Assembly (NCBI GenBank): GCA_965198285.1
Contig: OZ240251.1
Span: 1,364,001 to 1,428,000, forward strand
DNA: 64,000 bases
Reading direction: 5' to 3'
DNA from: UBA11872 sp965198285
GTDB lineage: Bacteria; Chloroflexota; UBA11872
This document shows, piece after piece, positions 48,985 through 58,186 of the stretch. Position 1 is the first letter of the stretch; every line of letters begins with the position of its first letter. A program made the position numbers and the translations under genes. A model generated the notes under the pieces. The model was not told where the DNA came from. It saw only the letters and a program-made list of their open reading frames with translations, and did no database searches.

Positions 48985-51517
48985 CGATCACCTCGATCTC
49001 GATGGGATCGATATTGAACCAGGCGACCAACTCAATCAGCATCGAAACACGTACGACGTAGCGGCCGGGCTCGTCCGGCGCTCGCAGGTTGCCGGCAAAC
49101 GCATATCCGAGACCTGGCGGAATGTCGTTGAAGAGGTGGCCAAGCAGGACAACGCGGCCCTCGTATTTGGGCTGTTCTGTTTCGCTCCCGTCCTCGCTGA
49201 CCTTCCACCAACGCCAGCCCAAACGCACATTCGCTTCGTCAACCCATCTCGTCTGCCCGATGTTGTGTGCATCGACGTGAAGGGGGAGTAGCTCGGTGGG
49301 CCGCGCGACAAATCTGGCCGGCGTCCGCAGCGTCAGACCCGCCAGCATGCCGTCCGCGGTTCCGCTGAAGTCCCAAGTCGAAATGGGCTCCACCTGAACT
49401 GTTCGCTCAAAGATGCGCTCGCCGTCCGCGCTGGCACGCAGCACGTAGCTCCCGTGCGCAGGCGGTGAGAACTGATGCACCGGCACCGAATGAACCTGCC
49501 CAGGGCGAAGAAACGGAGGCGGAAGCGCGTCAGTCTCGTACGCAAGCTCCACAGATTCGTCGGACCGAACCCACTCCATTTGCAGGCGACGCACTCTTGC
49601 GTCGCCCGGGGGTATCCAGGGATCCGCACTCGGATTTCGCAGCACCAGAGTGCTGATGAACCCGCTCGCAGGCTGCGCTGCATCCAGTAACACGGTGGCT
49701 TCCAAGTCGATCCATTGGTCGGCCGGCAAGCTTGTTCGTTCAGCTAGTTCGATCACCAAGTGACTATCGATCCGCTGCAACCTGGAGACCCAGGGCCCGC
49801 GCCCAAACTCCTCCCAAAGGACGCTGGCGCCGCCCACCTGTTGCAGATCCACGGCAATCGTTCGAATCCCGTATGCGCTTAAGCCCGCCGCCAGACCTTC
49901 CAGTTCGCCGGCTATCAGCTTCTGGGTCGTATCCACGAAATACCAGGTCTGCTGCCAGATGTGACCCGAGTAACCGTTGACGATTGGTCCAACGCTGCCC
50001 TCGGTCGCCATCCACATCCGTCGGACCTCATCCTTGCCCGAAACCGGAACCAGAAGCGTGGGACCAGGCGCCGACTCTTGGAGCGCCTTCTGAAGGGTTG
50101 CGTCGCTCGGGATCGGGTACGTGGCCAGCGGCTTGGGGAGCGCCTCGATCAGAACCAGCCCGGTGGCCAGCAATCCAATCAGTGGCGCGGCCAGCCAGCG
50201 TCGCGGCAATCGGTGAGAGATGGCGTACACACCGATGCCACCCAGGACGGCGAACGCAAAGTGCGCCAGCAGCGAGAACCGCGCCACGACGCGAATCGCC
50301 CGGAACACGGGCACGTGCTCGAACAGCAGCAGGTACGGAAGCTGGTGCTCGCTGACGACCTCATGCTGCTTCCAATGCGTTCCGAGCGAGAACAGCACCG
50401 CGACCGCGGCCAGCGCCAGGAGCAGACCGCTGACCATTCGCAACTCCCGGCGCTTGTGGGTCCATCCCAGCAGCCCGGCCGCCGCGCCAACGCCGGCTAC
50501 GAGCGGCGGTACGAAACCGGGGAATACCCGTCGCTCGCCGCTCGGCACCGGAAATCGTTCCATCAGCGTCCCGTACCACTGCAGGCGTCCATTCGGCGAC
50601 AGGTAGTCGCGTAGCTGTACCGACCAACCCTGAACTTCCGTGATGTCGCGGTCCGCCCGCCAGGCGTCGGCAAAGCTCAGGTATCCGTGCACGACGGGAG
50701 CGAAGGGAACGCTGGCGACGATTCCGGCGGCAAGCATGGCTAGGCCCAACCGCGCGTCTCGCGTGGTCACGATCCGGTGAATGGCCGGCGGCACGACGAA
50801 CGCCGCGTAGACCATGGCGGCGATCACGCCCAGATGCACGGCCGTGGCGAACTGCACCCAGACCATCAACGTCGCCAGCCCGAAGTCCAGCCACCCGCCG
50901 CCCCGCCACAGGCGAATACCAAACAGCAGCACCAGCGGCAGATACCAGGCGCCCAGGAACTGCAAGTGATTCGCATAGGCCAGCTGCAGGGGCCCAAAGG
51001 CGTACACCGCGCCGGCCAGCAGGGCCCCGGAACGAGAGCGGGTCAGGACCAGAACGGTCGCGTACATAGCGCCCGCATTGAGAGCGAAGGCCGCAATGTG
51101 CGTGATGCTGTAGGCCAGCACCGGGCTTTGAGTGATCCACGCCAGCGGGCCGTAGATGGGCAGAAACCCGAGCAGCAGGTCGGACCCGAACAACGCCCCG
51201 CCCGCCCCGAAGTAGAAGTTGCCGACGAAGAAATCGCCGGGCTTGCTGAACAGAGCCGTGCGGCTCCATTCGAGGATGCTCAGCAGGAAGAGCTGGTCGC
51301 CGCTGGGTTTGTAAGTGATATGCGTGCCGGCAACCAGCAGCAGCGGGTACGTAAACACCAGCGCGGCGGCCACGTAGAGCAGCGCGGCAACCGCATGCCA
51401 CCAGCGTCTATCGTCAATCCACCACGCGGCAGTCGCAGCCAGCCAACCCCGCGCCGATAGGCGCAGGCGCGGTCCGGGCCTCGCTGTGTCGGCTGCGTCC
51501 CTCAAGCGTTCCCGCAT
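48965..51517 (-). CDS. Very large membrane protein with C-terminal exported domain, GT-C/YfhO-like plan
   Basis: 850 residues. About twelve hydrophobic segments lie between residues 35 and 480, including VAALLYVAAALVFTYPLLLV and FAFAVLGGIGVYAISH. A first extracytoplasmic loop contains GTHITYKPSGDQLFLLS and FVGNFYFGAGG, a region similar to loops that hold the catalytic Asp in GT-C glycosyltransferases and YfhO-like proteins. The last 350 residues are soluble and beta-rich. It shares its plan, but no obvious sequence identity, with the gene at 3632-6715. Substrate unknown. Confidence 0.8.
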   Translation of the reverse strand: MRERLRDAADTARPGPRLRLSARGWLAATAAWWIDDRRWWHAVAALLYVAAALVFTYPLLLVAGTHITYKPSGDQLFLLSILEWSRTALFSKPGDFFVGNFYFGAGGALFGSDLLLGFLPIYGPLAWITQSPVLAYSITHIAAFALNAGAMYATVLVLTRSRSGALLAGAVYAFGPLQLAYANHLQFLGAWYLPLVLLFGIRLWRGGGWLDFGLATLMVWVQFATAVHLGVIAAMVYAAFVVPPAIHRIVTTRDARLGLAMLAAGIVASVPFAPVVHGYLSFADAWRADRDITEVQGWSVQLRDYLSPNGRLQWYGTLMERFPVPSGERRVFPGFVPPLVAGVGAAAGLLGWTHKRRELRMVSGLLLALAAVAVLFSLGTHWKQHEVVSEHQLPYLLLFEHVPVFRAIRVVARFSLLAHFAFAVLGGIGVYAISHRLPRRWLAAPLIGLLATGLVLIEALPKPLATYPIPSDATLQKALQESAPGPTLLVPVSGKDEVRRMWMATEGSVGPIVNGYSGHIWQQTWYFVDTTQKLIAGELEGLAAGLSAYGIRTIAVDLQQVGGASVLWEEFGRGPWVSRLQRIDSHLVIELAERTSLPADQWIDLEATVLLDAAQPASGFISTLVLRNPSADPWIPPGDARVRRLQMEWVRSDESVELAYETDALPPPFLRPGQVHSVPVHQFSPPAHGSYVLRASADGERIFERTVQVEPISTWDFSGTADGMLAGLTLRTPARFVARPTELLPLHVDAHNIGQTRWVDEANVRLGWRWWKVSEDGSETEQPKYEGRVVLLGHLFNDIPPGLGYAFAGNLRAPDEPGRYVVRVSMLIELVAWFNIDPIEIEVIVTPAGG

Positions 51518-51693
51518 CCTTCGTGAGTCAGGTGGATCCGCTCCGCCGCCTGCGACGAGCGGCTCACCATACTGGCAGACCCTCGGGCTAATTCAGTGCG
51601 GGCCTCGGCGCGCTCAGCGGCTGCTGGAAATTCCCAGGCCCACAGGGGTCTACCCTCGGCATGTAGGCTGGAAAGTATGAGGGTCGCTGGGGG

Positions 51694-52857
51694 ATGCACC
51701 GGATGAAGTTCGTCTCCGCCGTCTCGCTTGAGACCGAGCCCGAACGCATTGCCCAGGACATCCACGACCAACTCGCCGCGGACGAACCCTTCGACTTGGT
51801 TGTGGTCTTCGTCCGTCCGCAGACCGATCCGGATGGTGCTGCCACCCTGGCCGGCCTACATGCACAGCTTGCGCCCGGACGCTTCGTCGGCTGCACCGCT
51901 GGTGGCATCGTCGGTGCGGGCCGCGAAATCGAGGACCATGCCGCCACCGCCGTCTTGGCCGCCCGGCTGCCGGGGGTTCAGGTCGATCCGCTTCCCGATC
52001 TCGACGACGAGGACGTCAACCTTGCGCCCTCCGACCTGCGCGCCTGCATCGTGCTGGTCGATCCCTTCTCAACCGCCACCGAAGCCTTGCTGCGCCGGCT
52101 CGACGAGCTTGCGCCGGGAGTTCCCGTCATCGGCGGCGTGGCCAGTTGGGCGTCCGCGCCCGGTCGCAACCGCCTGGCGCAGGACGGCGCGGTCACGAAT
52201 GCTGGCCTCGTCGGGGTCACGCTCCGCGGCAACGTGCGCGTGAGCACCATAGTTTCGCAGGGGTGCCGGCCGGTCGGCGACCTGTTCACCGTCACCAGCA
52301 GCCGCAGCAACCTGATTCAGGAGCTTGACGGCACGCCCCCGCTCCAGGTGCTTGAACAAGTGTTCGCCCAGGCCAGCGCGGAGGACCAGCAACTCATGCG
52401 CTCTGGAATCCTCATCGGGAGAGGTGTCGCGAATCGAGCCGATGATCTCGGCCACGGGTCCTTCCTCATCCGCGTCGTGCTGGGTGCGGACAGGGAGTCA
52501 GGCGCCATCAGCGTGGCCGACCGCGTGCGTGAGGGTGAGTTCGTCCAGTTCCACGTGCGCGACGCCCAGAGCGCGCGCGACGACCTGGAGATGCTGCTAA
52601 CCCCGCAGGTCTTTGAGGAAACCGCCGCCGGCGCGCTGCTCTTCACCTGCAACGGCCGCGGCGAGCGTTTCTTCGGTGAGCGTGATGCCGATGTCGCAAT
52701 CATCGGAAACGTCTTGGGCGAGCAGGTGCCCGTCGCCGGGTTCTTCTGCGGCGGCGAAATCGGCCCCATCGGCGCCGCCAACTTCGTTCACGGCTACACC
52801 GCCAGCCTGGCCGTCTTCCGCCCTGCACCCAGCGACGGTCCTCCGATTACGACCTGA
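51694..52857 (+). CDS. FIST-domain sensory protein
   Basis: 387 residues. The N-terminal FIST domain includes VVVFVRPQTDPDG and FVGCTAGGIVGAG; the FIST C domain has TCNGRGERFFGERDADV and VAGFFCGGEIGPIG. FIST domains bind small molecules, probably amino acids, and often sit beside signalling genes; here they are alone. Two ATG codons (51694 and 51703) are possible starts. Confidence 0.9.
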   Translation: MHRMKFVSAVSLETEPERIAQDIHDQLAADEPFDLVVVFVRPQTDPDGAATLAGLHAQLAPGRFVGCTAGGIVGAGREIEDHAATAVLAARLPGVQVDPLPDLDDEDVNLAPSDLRACIVLVDPFSTATEALLRRLDELAPGVPVIGGVASWASAPGRNRLAQDGAVTNAGLVGVTLRGNVRVSTIVSQGCRPVGDLFTVTSSRSNLIQELDGTPPLQVLEQVFAQASAEDQQLMRSGILIGRGVANRADDLGHGSFLIRVVLGADRESGAISVADRVREGEFVQFHVRDAQSARDDLEMLLTPQVFEETAAGALLFTCNGRGERFFGERDADVAIIGNVLGEQVPVAGFFCGGEIGPIGAANFVHGYTASLAVFRPAPSDGPPITT

Positions 52858-52923
52858 GGCAGTCCGCGTCGCAATCTCGCCGAAGCAAAGCGTGGAGCGC
52901 TGGAGCAACCCCCGCTTCAGGGC

Positions 52924-54438
52924 TCACGCCTGCGCCGGTCTCCCGCTAACCACCTGGTCGAACGCCCGCGTGCGGTCCTCGGCTGGCGGAGCGGTAAGCA
53001 GTGTGGCAACGATCGCCGCAACCGTGCCTGCTACGAATCCCGGCATGGCCGGCATGACGTCGAACATTCCCTGTGGACCCCCCGACAGGACGAACTGCCA
53101 GAGCGTCGCAACCACAAACCCGACCACGACCCCAGCGATGGCGCCGCCCAGATTGAACCGGCGCCAGTACAACGCCAGGATCACCGCGGGACCAAAGGTC
53201 GCCCCCATCCCGCCCCAGGCGTAAGCGACGAGGTTGAGCACGGAGTCCGGGAATGCGATAGCCAGGAACGCCGCCAGTGCGCCGATTACGAGCAGCAGCC
53301 CGCGCCCCAGCCAGACCCGCTGCGCCGTGCCAATGGACGAGGCGAACCGGCGCAGCAGTGGCAGGTCGCCCGCCGCGATGGCCGACGACAACAGCAATTG
53401 CGAGTCCGCCGTGCTCATAACCGCCGCGATCACCGCGGTCAGCAGCAGGCCCGCGATGATGGCGGGGAAGAAGTGCTCCGCAACGAGGAAATACACCCGT
53501 TCCGCATCCATCGTCGTCAGGCCGGCTTGGTCCAGCGCCGGTCGGGCAAACAGTCCCAGCAGAAAGCTCAGGGAATAAACCAGACAAAGCCAAGTCGTCG
53601 ACATATTGCGACTCTCTTTGATCTTGTCTTCCCGTTCTACCGCCATGAAGCGCTGCAATACATGCTGCGCGCCAAAGAAACCAAGCGCCCATCCCATCGT
53701 GCCGATAATGAAGACCGGCGTAACAACCTGGTCCTCGGAATCGGTAAATGGATTCATAAACCCCTGAACCCCGCCTCCCACGCCTTGCAAGGGGTTATCC
53801 GTCGCCAGGATCACGGTTGCCAGCATGATCACAAAGCCAACGAATATCAATGCGGCCTGAAACACGTCGGTCCTGGAAACTGCTAGAAATCCTCCGATGA
53901 ACGTATACGAAGATACGGCAATCAGCGTAAGAATTATTCCCAACGCCGAATCGAGTCCGAATTCTGAGTTGAGGAGCTTCGATCCAGCTACGAGACCTGA
54001 CGTGATGTAGAAGATGACGAAAAATATCGTGAATGCCGCACTGATCGCGCGTAGGACTCCGCCGCCGTCCCCAAACCGCCGCTCCAGAAATTCCGGCACC
54101 GTCAGCGAGTCATCGGTAGCAATCGTGTAGCGACGCAGTCGCTTTGCGATGAACGTCCAGTTGAGCCACGATCCAATGACGAGGAAGACAACCAGCCAGA
54201 GCTGATTGGCCCCGCTAGTAAACGCCAGCGCCGGAAACACCAGCATCGTCCAGCCGCTGGTGGTCGACGAGCCGGCGCTCAACGCCGTGGTGAAGCTGCT
54301 CAGCCGCCGCCGGCCCAGGACGTAGTCGGACATTGCCGTCATGTTCCGAACGCGGACGATGGCAATTCCGATCAGGACCGCGAAGTACGCGATGAATACC
54401 GAAATGATCCATACGTCATGAAACATGTCGTGCGTCAT
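52924..54438 (-). CDS. putP: Sodium/proline symporter (PutP type)
   Basis: 504 residues with about 13 hydrophobic segments. The SSS family features are clear: DYVLGRRRLSSFTTALSAGS in helix 1 to 2, SGWTMLVFPALAF, and the sodium-site region STADSQLLLSSAIAAGD. PutP carriers import proline with sodium. Proline is the most likely substrate but related symporters carry other solutes. No proline dehydrogenase is nearby. Its start is 36 bases after the stop of the binding-protein gene, on the same strand. Confidence 0.88.
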   Translation of the reverse strand: MTHDMFHDVWIISVFIAYFAVLIGIAIVRVRNMTAMSDYVLGRRRLSSFTTALSAGSSTTSGWTMLVFPALAFTSGANQLWLVVFLVIGSWLNWTFIAKRLRRYTIATDDSLTVPEFLERRFGDGGGVLRAISAAFTIFFVIFYITSGLVAGSKLLNSEFGLDSALGIILTLIAVSSYTFIGGFLAVSRTDVFQAALIFVGFVIMLATVILATDNPLQGVGGGVQGFMNPFTDSEDQVVTPVFIIGTMGWALGFFGAQHVLQRFMAVEREDKIKESRNMSTTWLCLVYSLSFLLGLFARPALDQAGLTTMDAERVYFLVAEHFFPAIIAGLLLTAVIAAVMSTADSQLLLSSAIAAGDLPLLRRFASSIGTAQRVWLGRGLLLVIGALAAFLAIAFPDSVLNLVAYAWGGMGATFGPAVILALYWRRFNLGGAIAGVVVGFVVATLWQFVLSGGPQGMFDVMPAMPGFVAGTVAAIVATLLTAPPAEDRTRAFDQVVSGRPAQA

Positions 54439-54474
54439 GCAAGACCCTCGGGCGTCATCGTGGCTGGCGCGGGA

Positions 54475-55656
54475 CTAGGGTCGCGGCGCCGGCCCCAGCA
54501 CGACGTACGTTCGGTCCTCCGTCCGGTCGGCCGTCGGCAGAACCTCCACAACGACCCGCGAAAGACCCACCACCTCGCCCTGCTCGTCGAAGCTGTAGTT
54601 GTCGCCGATCGCGCCGCTCCACGTGATCTCGTACATGCAATCGCGGAATCCGTCGGCGTCCTGATCGTCGTTGGTTCGCTTCAAGCACTCGGCCGCGATG
54701 TATACGTCGTCGTAGGCGGATCCCAGATGCCACGGCAGCGTGACGTAGTGGTAGCGTTCGCGGAAGTCCGCCAAGACTTCCTGCGCCTTCTCGTTGTCGG
54801 GGTCCAGGTCGGCGGTGATCGCTTTCATGCCCGTCGCCGCGTCGCCGGCTATCTCCAGGGCAGTCGTACCCACGGAAATCGTCTCCGCATAAATCGGACC
54901 GTTGTAGCCGAGTTCTCGCGCCTGCTTGACGATGGTTCCGGCGGCCGCCTCGGACTGGGGCGCCATGTGCAGCGCGTCGGGGTTTGCATCGAAGAGCTTC
55001 GTCAGCTGCGACCTGAAGTCGGTCACGTCGGAGGCGTAATGCTCCACCGCCACGATCCGCCCGCCGCGCTTCTCGAACTGATCAACCGTTGTGCGCCGGA
55101 CGCCCTCGGCGTAGTCGGTCGTTTCGGTAATCGTCGCCAGCCCGAGGATTCCGTCGGCCCACAGCACGTTGCCCGTGTCGATGCCGACCTGGATGTCGCT
55201 GATCTGCGTTCGGAAGATGTAATCGCCCGCGTTCGCGATGTCCGGGTTGCTCGCCAGTCCGGAGAACAGGATCACGCCGTCCGCCTCGGCCAAGGGTGCC
55301 GCCCCCAGCATCGCGCCGCTGCACGACGTACCCAGGATGATCTTCACCCCGTCCACCTCGGTCAGCTTCTTATATGCCGCAATCGCGTCCTGTGCGTTGC
55401 ACTTGGAGTCCTCCACGATGAACTCAATCGGACGCCCGTTCACCCCGCCCGCCGCGTTGATCTCGTCCAACGCCATCTGCTTCGCCTGGCTGGCCACGGT
55501 GCCGTAGGTCTCGCCAGCGCCCGTCAGCGACTCCATTACGCCGATTCGGAAGGGTTCCCCCGGCTCGCCGGCCCCTTCGCCACAGGCGAGGAGCGCCAGC
55601 GCCAGAATCGGCAAGAGACAGACGAGCAGCAATTGGTGTCTAAATGGCAGGTACAT
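54475..55656 (-). CDS. ABC transporter substrate-binding lipoprotein, LivK type
   Basis: 393 residues. The signal peptide ends in a lipobox (ILALALLAC). The mature protein has the LivK-type fold: RIGVMESLTGAGETYG, AKQMALDEINAAGGVNGRPI, the Ser/Thr site in ILGTSCSGAMLGAAP, and a terminal region with GYNGPIYAETI. Such proteins deliver branched-chain amino acids, amides or urea to LivHMGF permeases. No permease or ATPase genes are within the window. Confidence 0.92.
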   Translation of the reverse strand: MYLPFRHQLLLVCLLPILALALLACGEGAGEPGEPFRIGVMESLTGAGETYGTVASQAKQMALDEINAAGGVNGRPIEFIVEDSKCNAQDAIAAYKKLTEVDGVKIILGTSCSGAMLGAAPLAEADGVILFSGLASNPDIANAGDYIFRTQISDIQVGIDTGNVLWADGILGLATITETTDYAEGVRRTTVDQFEKRGGRIVAVEHYASDVTDFRSQLTKLFDANPDALHMAPQSEAAAGTIVKQARELGYNGPIYAETISVGTTALEIAGDAATGMKAITADLDPDNEKAQEVLADFRERYHYVTLPWHLGSAYDDVYIAAECLKRTNDDQDADGFRDCMYEITWSGAIGDNYSFDEQGEVVGLSRVVVEVLPTADRTEDRTYVVLGPAPRP

Positions 55657-55791
55657 GGTGCGCTCCGCTGGGCATTCGCCCGATCAGTGTGCATTCGATT
55701 CGCGAGTCGTCCCGAAGCATGTCCAAATCTGTCCCTGAAGCCCGGCTACCGCGCGGAGTCCTACGGCCGAACCGACCGGCGCCCACCAGCC

Positions 55792-57528
55792 CTACCGCTC
55801 CGCATCCACCGTCACCGTCACGATATCCACGCCGTGATATTTCTGGTGTTGCACCGACGACGCGTAGTGCCACAGCAGGCGGAATGAAACCTCGCGCTCA
55901 TCCGGAGCAGGAGGCAGCTCGCTCAGGTAGGCCAGCCGGTCCTCCATGTTCTCGCCTTCAAACGCCGTCACGAACTCCAACTCTGCCGAACGACCTTCCA
56001 TGCGCGCGGCAATGGCCAGGCGCCGTCCGCTGTCGGCAGCCTCGTCAGGCTCCTGTAACAGGATCGACAGCGTCTCCTCACCCGCCGAAGCCAGCCGGTC
56101 CGTCGCCGCCGCATTCCATCCTTTCCTCGAGGCGAACCCGCGCAGGAACTCGTCGATCTTCGGCAGCTCGCCCATCTCCAATGCAACCTCCAGCCGCCGG
56201 CGCCGTGGGCTTGTCACCTCCATGAACACCATCAGGATAATCGCGACCAGAGCGCCCGACGTCATCCCGTTGCCCAGCATTACGCCGATAAATCCATCGC
56301 CCAGCAGATCGGCAAAGATCAACTGATTCTGAAAACCCACACCGATCCAGAACGACAAACCGGCGATGGCGGCCGTTCGGTGATCCACACCGTCCTGAAC
56401 GATGATTCGCATCCCCTGGACGAAGAGGATCCCAATGAGGAACGTGATATACGCGGCTGCTACCGGCGAGGGAATCGCGATCAATAGGGCCGCGACCTTG
56501 GGGAAGAACGCCAGCGCCACGAAGATGACGCCGATCACAACGCCCACGCGCCGGGCCGCGATGCCTGTGACCTCCGTAAGCGGAATGCTGCTGGAGTACG
56601 TGGTGTTGGGCAGTGTCCCGAGCAGACCCGAGAACAGATTCCCCACGCCGTCGGCATTCAAGGCGCCTTGCACGACCCGGAAGTCGATTGCCCGCGGCCG
56701 GCGTCGGGACACGCGCTGAATGGCCACGCTATCGCCGATGGTCTCGATGGCGCCCACGATCGTCACCACCACAAACGCCGGCAGCAGCGCCCAGAACTTC
56801 ACGTCCGGGGTCAGATCGAACCCCGGCCACTCGCCCAGCGGTATCCCAACCCAGTCCGCATCCTGCACCGTGGCCAGGTCGTAAATCCCGAAGACCCCGG
56901 ACACCGCGCACCCCGCCACAATGCCGATCAATGGCGACCACAGCCGCCACGCCGGCGGCGCGCGCAATACCAGCGCCACCACGGTCACCAGCGTCACAAG
57001 CGCTGCTACGGGAGCAGCGGCCTCAGGCGCACTCTCTGGCACATCGGTCAAGGCGTCGAAGAGCAGCGGCACGACCGTGACGGCGATCAACATGATGACC
57101 GTGCCAGTCACAGTGGGCGTGAAGATGCGTCGCAGCAGCGCCAGTCGTGCGGCCAGGGCGAACTGAAACAGCGACGAGATAACGATCAGGCTCGCCATCA
57201 TGGCTGGGCCGCCCGTCACCAGCGCTCCGATACAGACCGCGATGAACGCCCCGGACGTCCCCATGAACAGCACGTGCCCGGACCCAATCCGGCCCACGCG
57301 AACGGCTTGCAATGTGGTGGTCACGCCGCTCACAAGCAGCGCGGCAAATACGGCCCACGCCGTGTATTCCGCGGGCTGTCCGGCGATCTGGAGTACGACC
57401 ACCACACCCAGAACCACCGGCGCCAGCATGATCAGGGCGGCCTGAAACCCCGCGCCCACGGCCAGCAGTGGGGGCGGCTGCTCGTCCGGCTCGAAGCGAA
57501 TGTTCTCGTTTCCGTGCGCTGCCGCCAT
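55792..57528 (-). CDS. NCS2-type nucleobase permease with C-terminal anti-sigma-like ATPase domain
   Basis: 578 residues from the ATG at 57528. Residues about 20-430 form an NCS2 (uracil/xanthine) permease with some 12 to 14 helices and the family segment AIETIGDSVAIQRVSRR. From about 430 to the end a soluble domain follows. It begins LPKIDEFLRGFASRKGWNAA, then DRLASAGEETLSILLQ, which resembles the N box of RsbW/HATPase-type proteins, and later HYASSVQHQKYHGVD. The ATP-binding glycines are not obvious, so this part may be a degenerate sensor domain. A permease tied to such a domain suggests uptake coupled to signalling. Confidence 0.8.
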   Translation of the reverse strand: MAAAHGNENIRFEPDEQPPPLLAVGAGFQAALIMLAPVVLGVVVVLQIAGQPAEYTAWAVFAALLVSGVTTTLQAVRVGRIGSGHVLFMGTSGAFIAVCIGALVTGGPAMMASLIVISSLFQFALAARLALLRRIFTPTVTGTVIMLIAVTVVPLLFDALTDVPESAPEAAAPVAALVTLVTVVALVLRAPPAWRLWSPLIGIVAGCAVSGVFGIYDLATVQDADWVGIPLGEWPGFDLTPDVKFWALLPAFVVVTIVGAIETIGDSVAIQRVSRRRPRAIDFRVVQGALNADGVGNLFSGLLGTLPNTTYSSSIPLTEVTGIAARRVGVVIGVIFVALAFFPKVAALLIAIPSPVAAAYITFLIGILFVQGMRIIVQDGVDHRTAAIAGLSFWIGVGFQNQLIFADLLGDGFIGVMLGNGMTSGALVAIILMVFMEVTSPRRRRLEVALEMGELPKIDEFLRGFASRKGWNAAATDRLASAGEETLSILLQEPDEAADSGRRLAIAARMEGRSAELEFVTAFEGENMEDRLAYLSELPPAPDEREVSFRLLWHYASSVQHQKYHGVDIVTVTVDAER

Positions 57529-57662
57529 CAGCCACACCTGAAAATGCTTGCCGCCTGCGCATGCTGCCACACCGCTCCGCCGCACTGCGCGGTGACGCCA
57601 TGCCTGCCCGAGCCGCCCTCGGCCCCGTGCTAGGCTCCCCGCCGGCAGTTGGCCAGATCAAA

Positions 57663-58040
57663 ATGACAGCAAGGCTTCGCGACCGAGCCACCTGCGTCGT
57701 GACCCGAGACGGAAAGCTACTCCTGGTCGCGGACAGCAAGTCAATCTTCATGCTGCCCGGCGGCGGCGTGGATCCCGGTGAAACGATCGAGGCGGCTGCC
57801 GCCCGCGAGTTGCGCGAAGAGACAGGCCTCATCGCAACCCGCACCACATACGAGTACGTTCTCGAGACGTCAATCAATCGACATCACGTTTTCTCGGTCG
57901 AAGCCGAAGGCGAGGTTGACGAGGCGAAAATTGTGTCAGACGGCGAGATCCACGGATTCCTGTGGTGGGACTTGGAATCCGATCTGCCCGTCTATCCGCA
58001 CGTCAGTTCCGTACAAGACTGGCTACGCGCCGCGAAATAG
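57663..58040 (+). CDS. Nudix hydrolase
   Basis: 125 residues. The Nudix box is complete: GGGVDPGETIEAAAARELRE followed by ETGL. The strand CVVTRDGKLLLVADSKSIFM precedes it. Nudix enzymes cleave nucleoside diphosphates linked to another moiety; the substrate cannot be told. The ATG at 57663 is closest to the start of the fold. Divergent from the permease gene. Confidence 0.92.
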   Translation: MTARLRDRATCVVTRDGKLLLVADSKSIFMLPGGGVDPGETIEAAAARELREETGLIATRTTYEYVLETSINRHHVFSVEAEGEVDEAKIVSDGEIHGFLWWDLESDLPVYPHVSSVQDWLRAAK

Positions 58041-58186
58041 ACCGCCGAATCAACGATGCAACGTCGCATGCCAATGTGCTCTTCGGGGAACTCGAAAGTG
58101 GCTTACAACACAGAAACCAATTAACTAAAACGAGCTCCGGCTCCGCCGGTTCGCCACAAGGCCACCCCGTGTAGGCTGTTTCAGCG

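Noticed and set aside
54418..55887. Plus-strand frame of 489 codons opposite the LivK-type binding protein
   Set aside because: The minus strand has a signal peptide, lipobox and LivK fold; the plus-strand product is Arg/His-rich without motifs.
56668..57633. Plus-strand frame of 321 codons opposite the NCS2 permease
   Set aside because: Very rich in Arg, His and Gln, no domain; the permease helices on the other strand are unmistakable.
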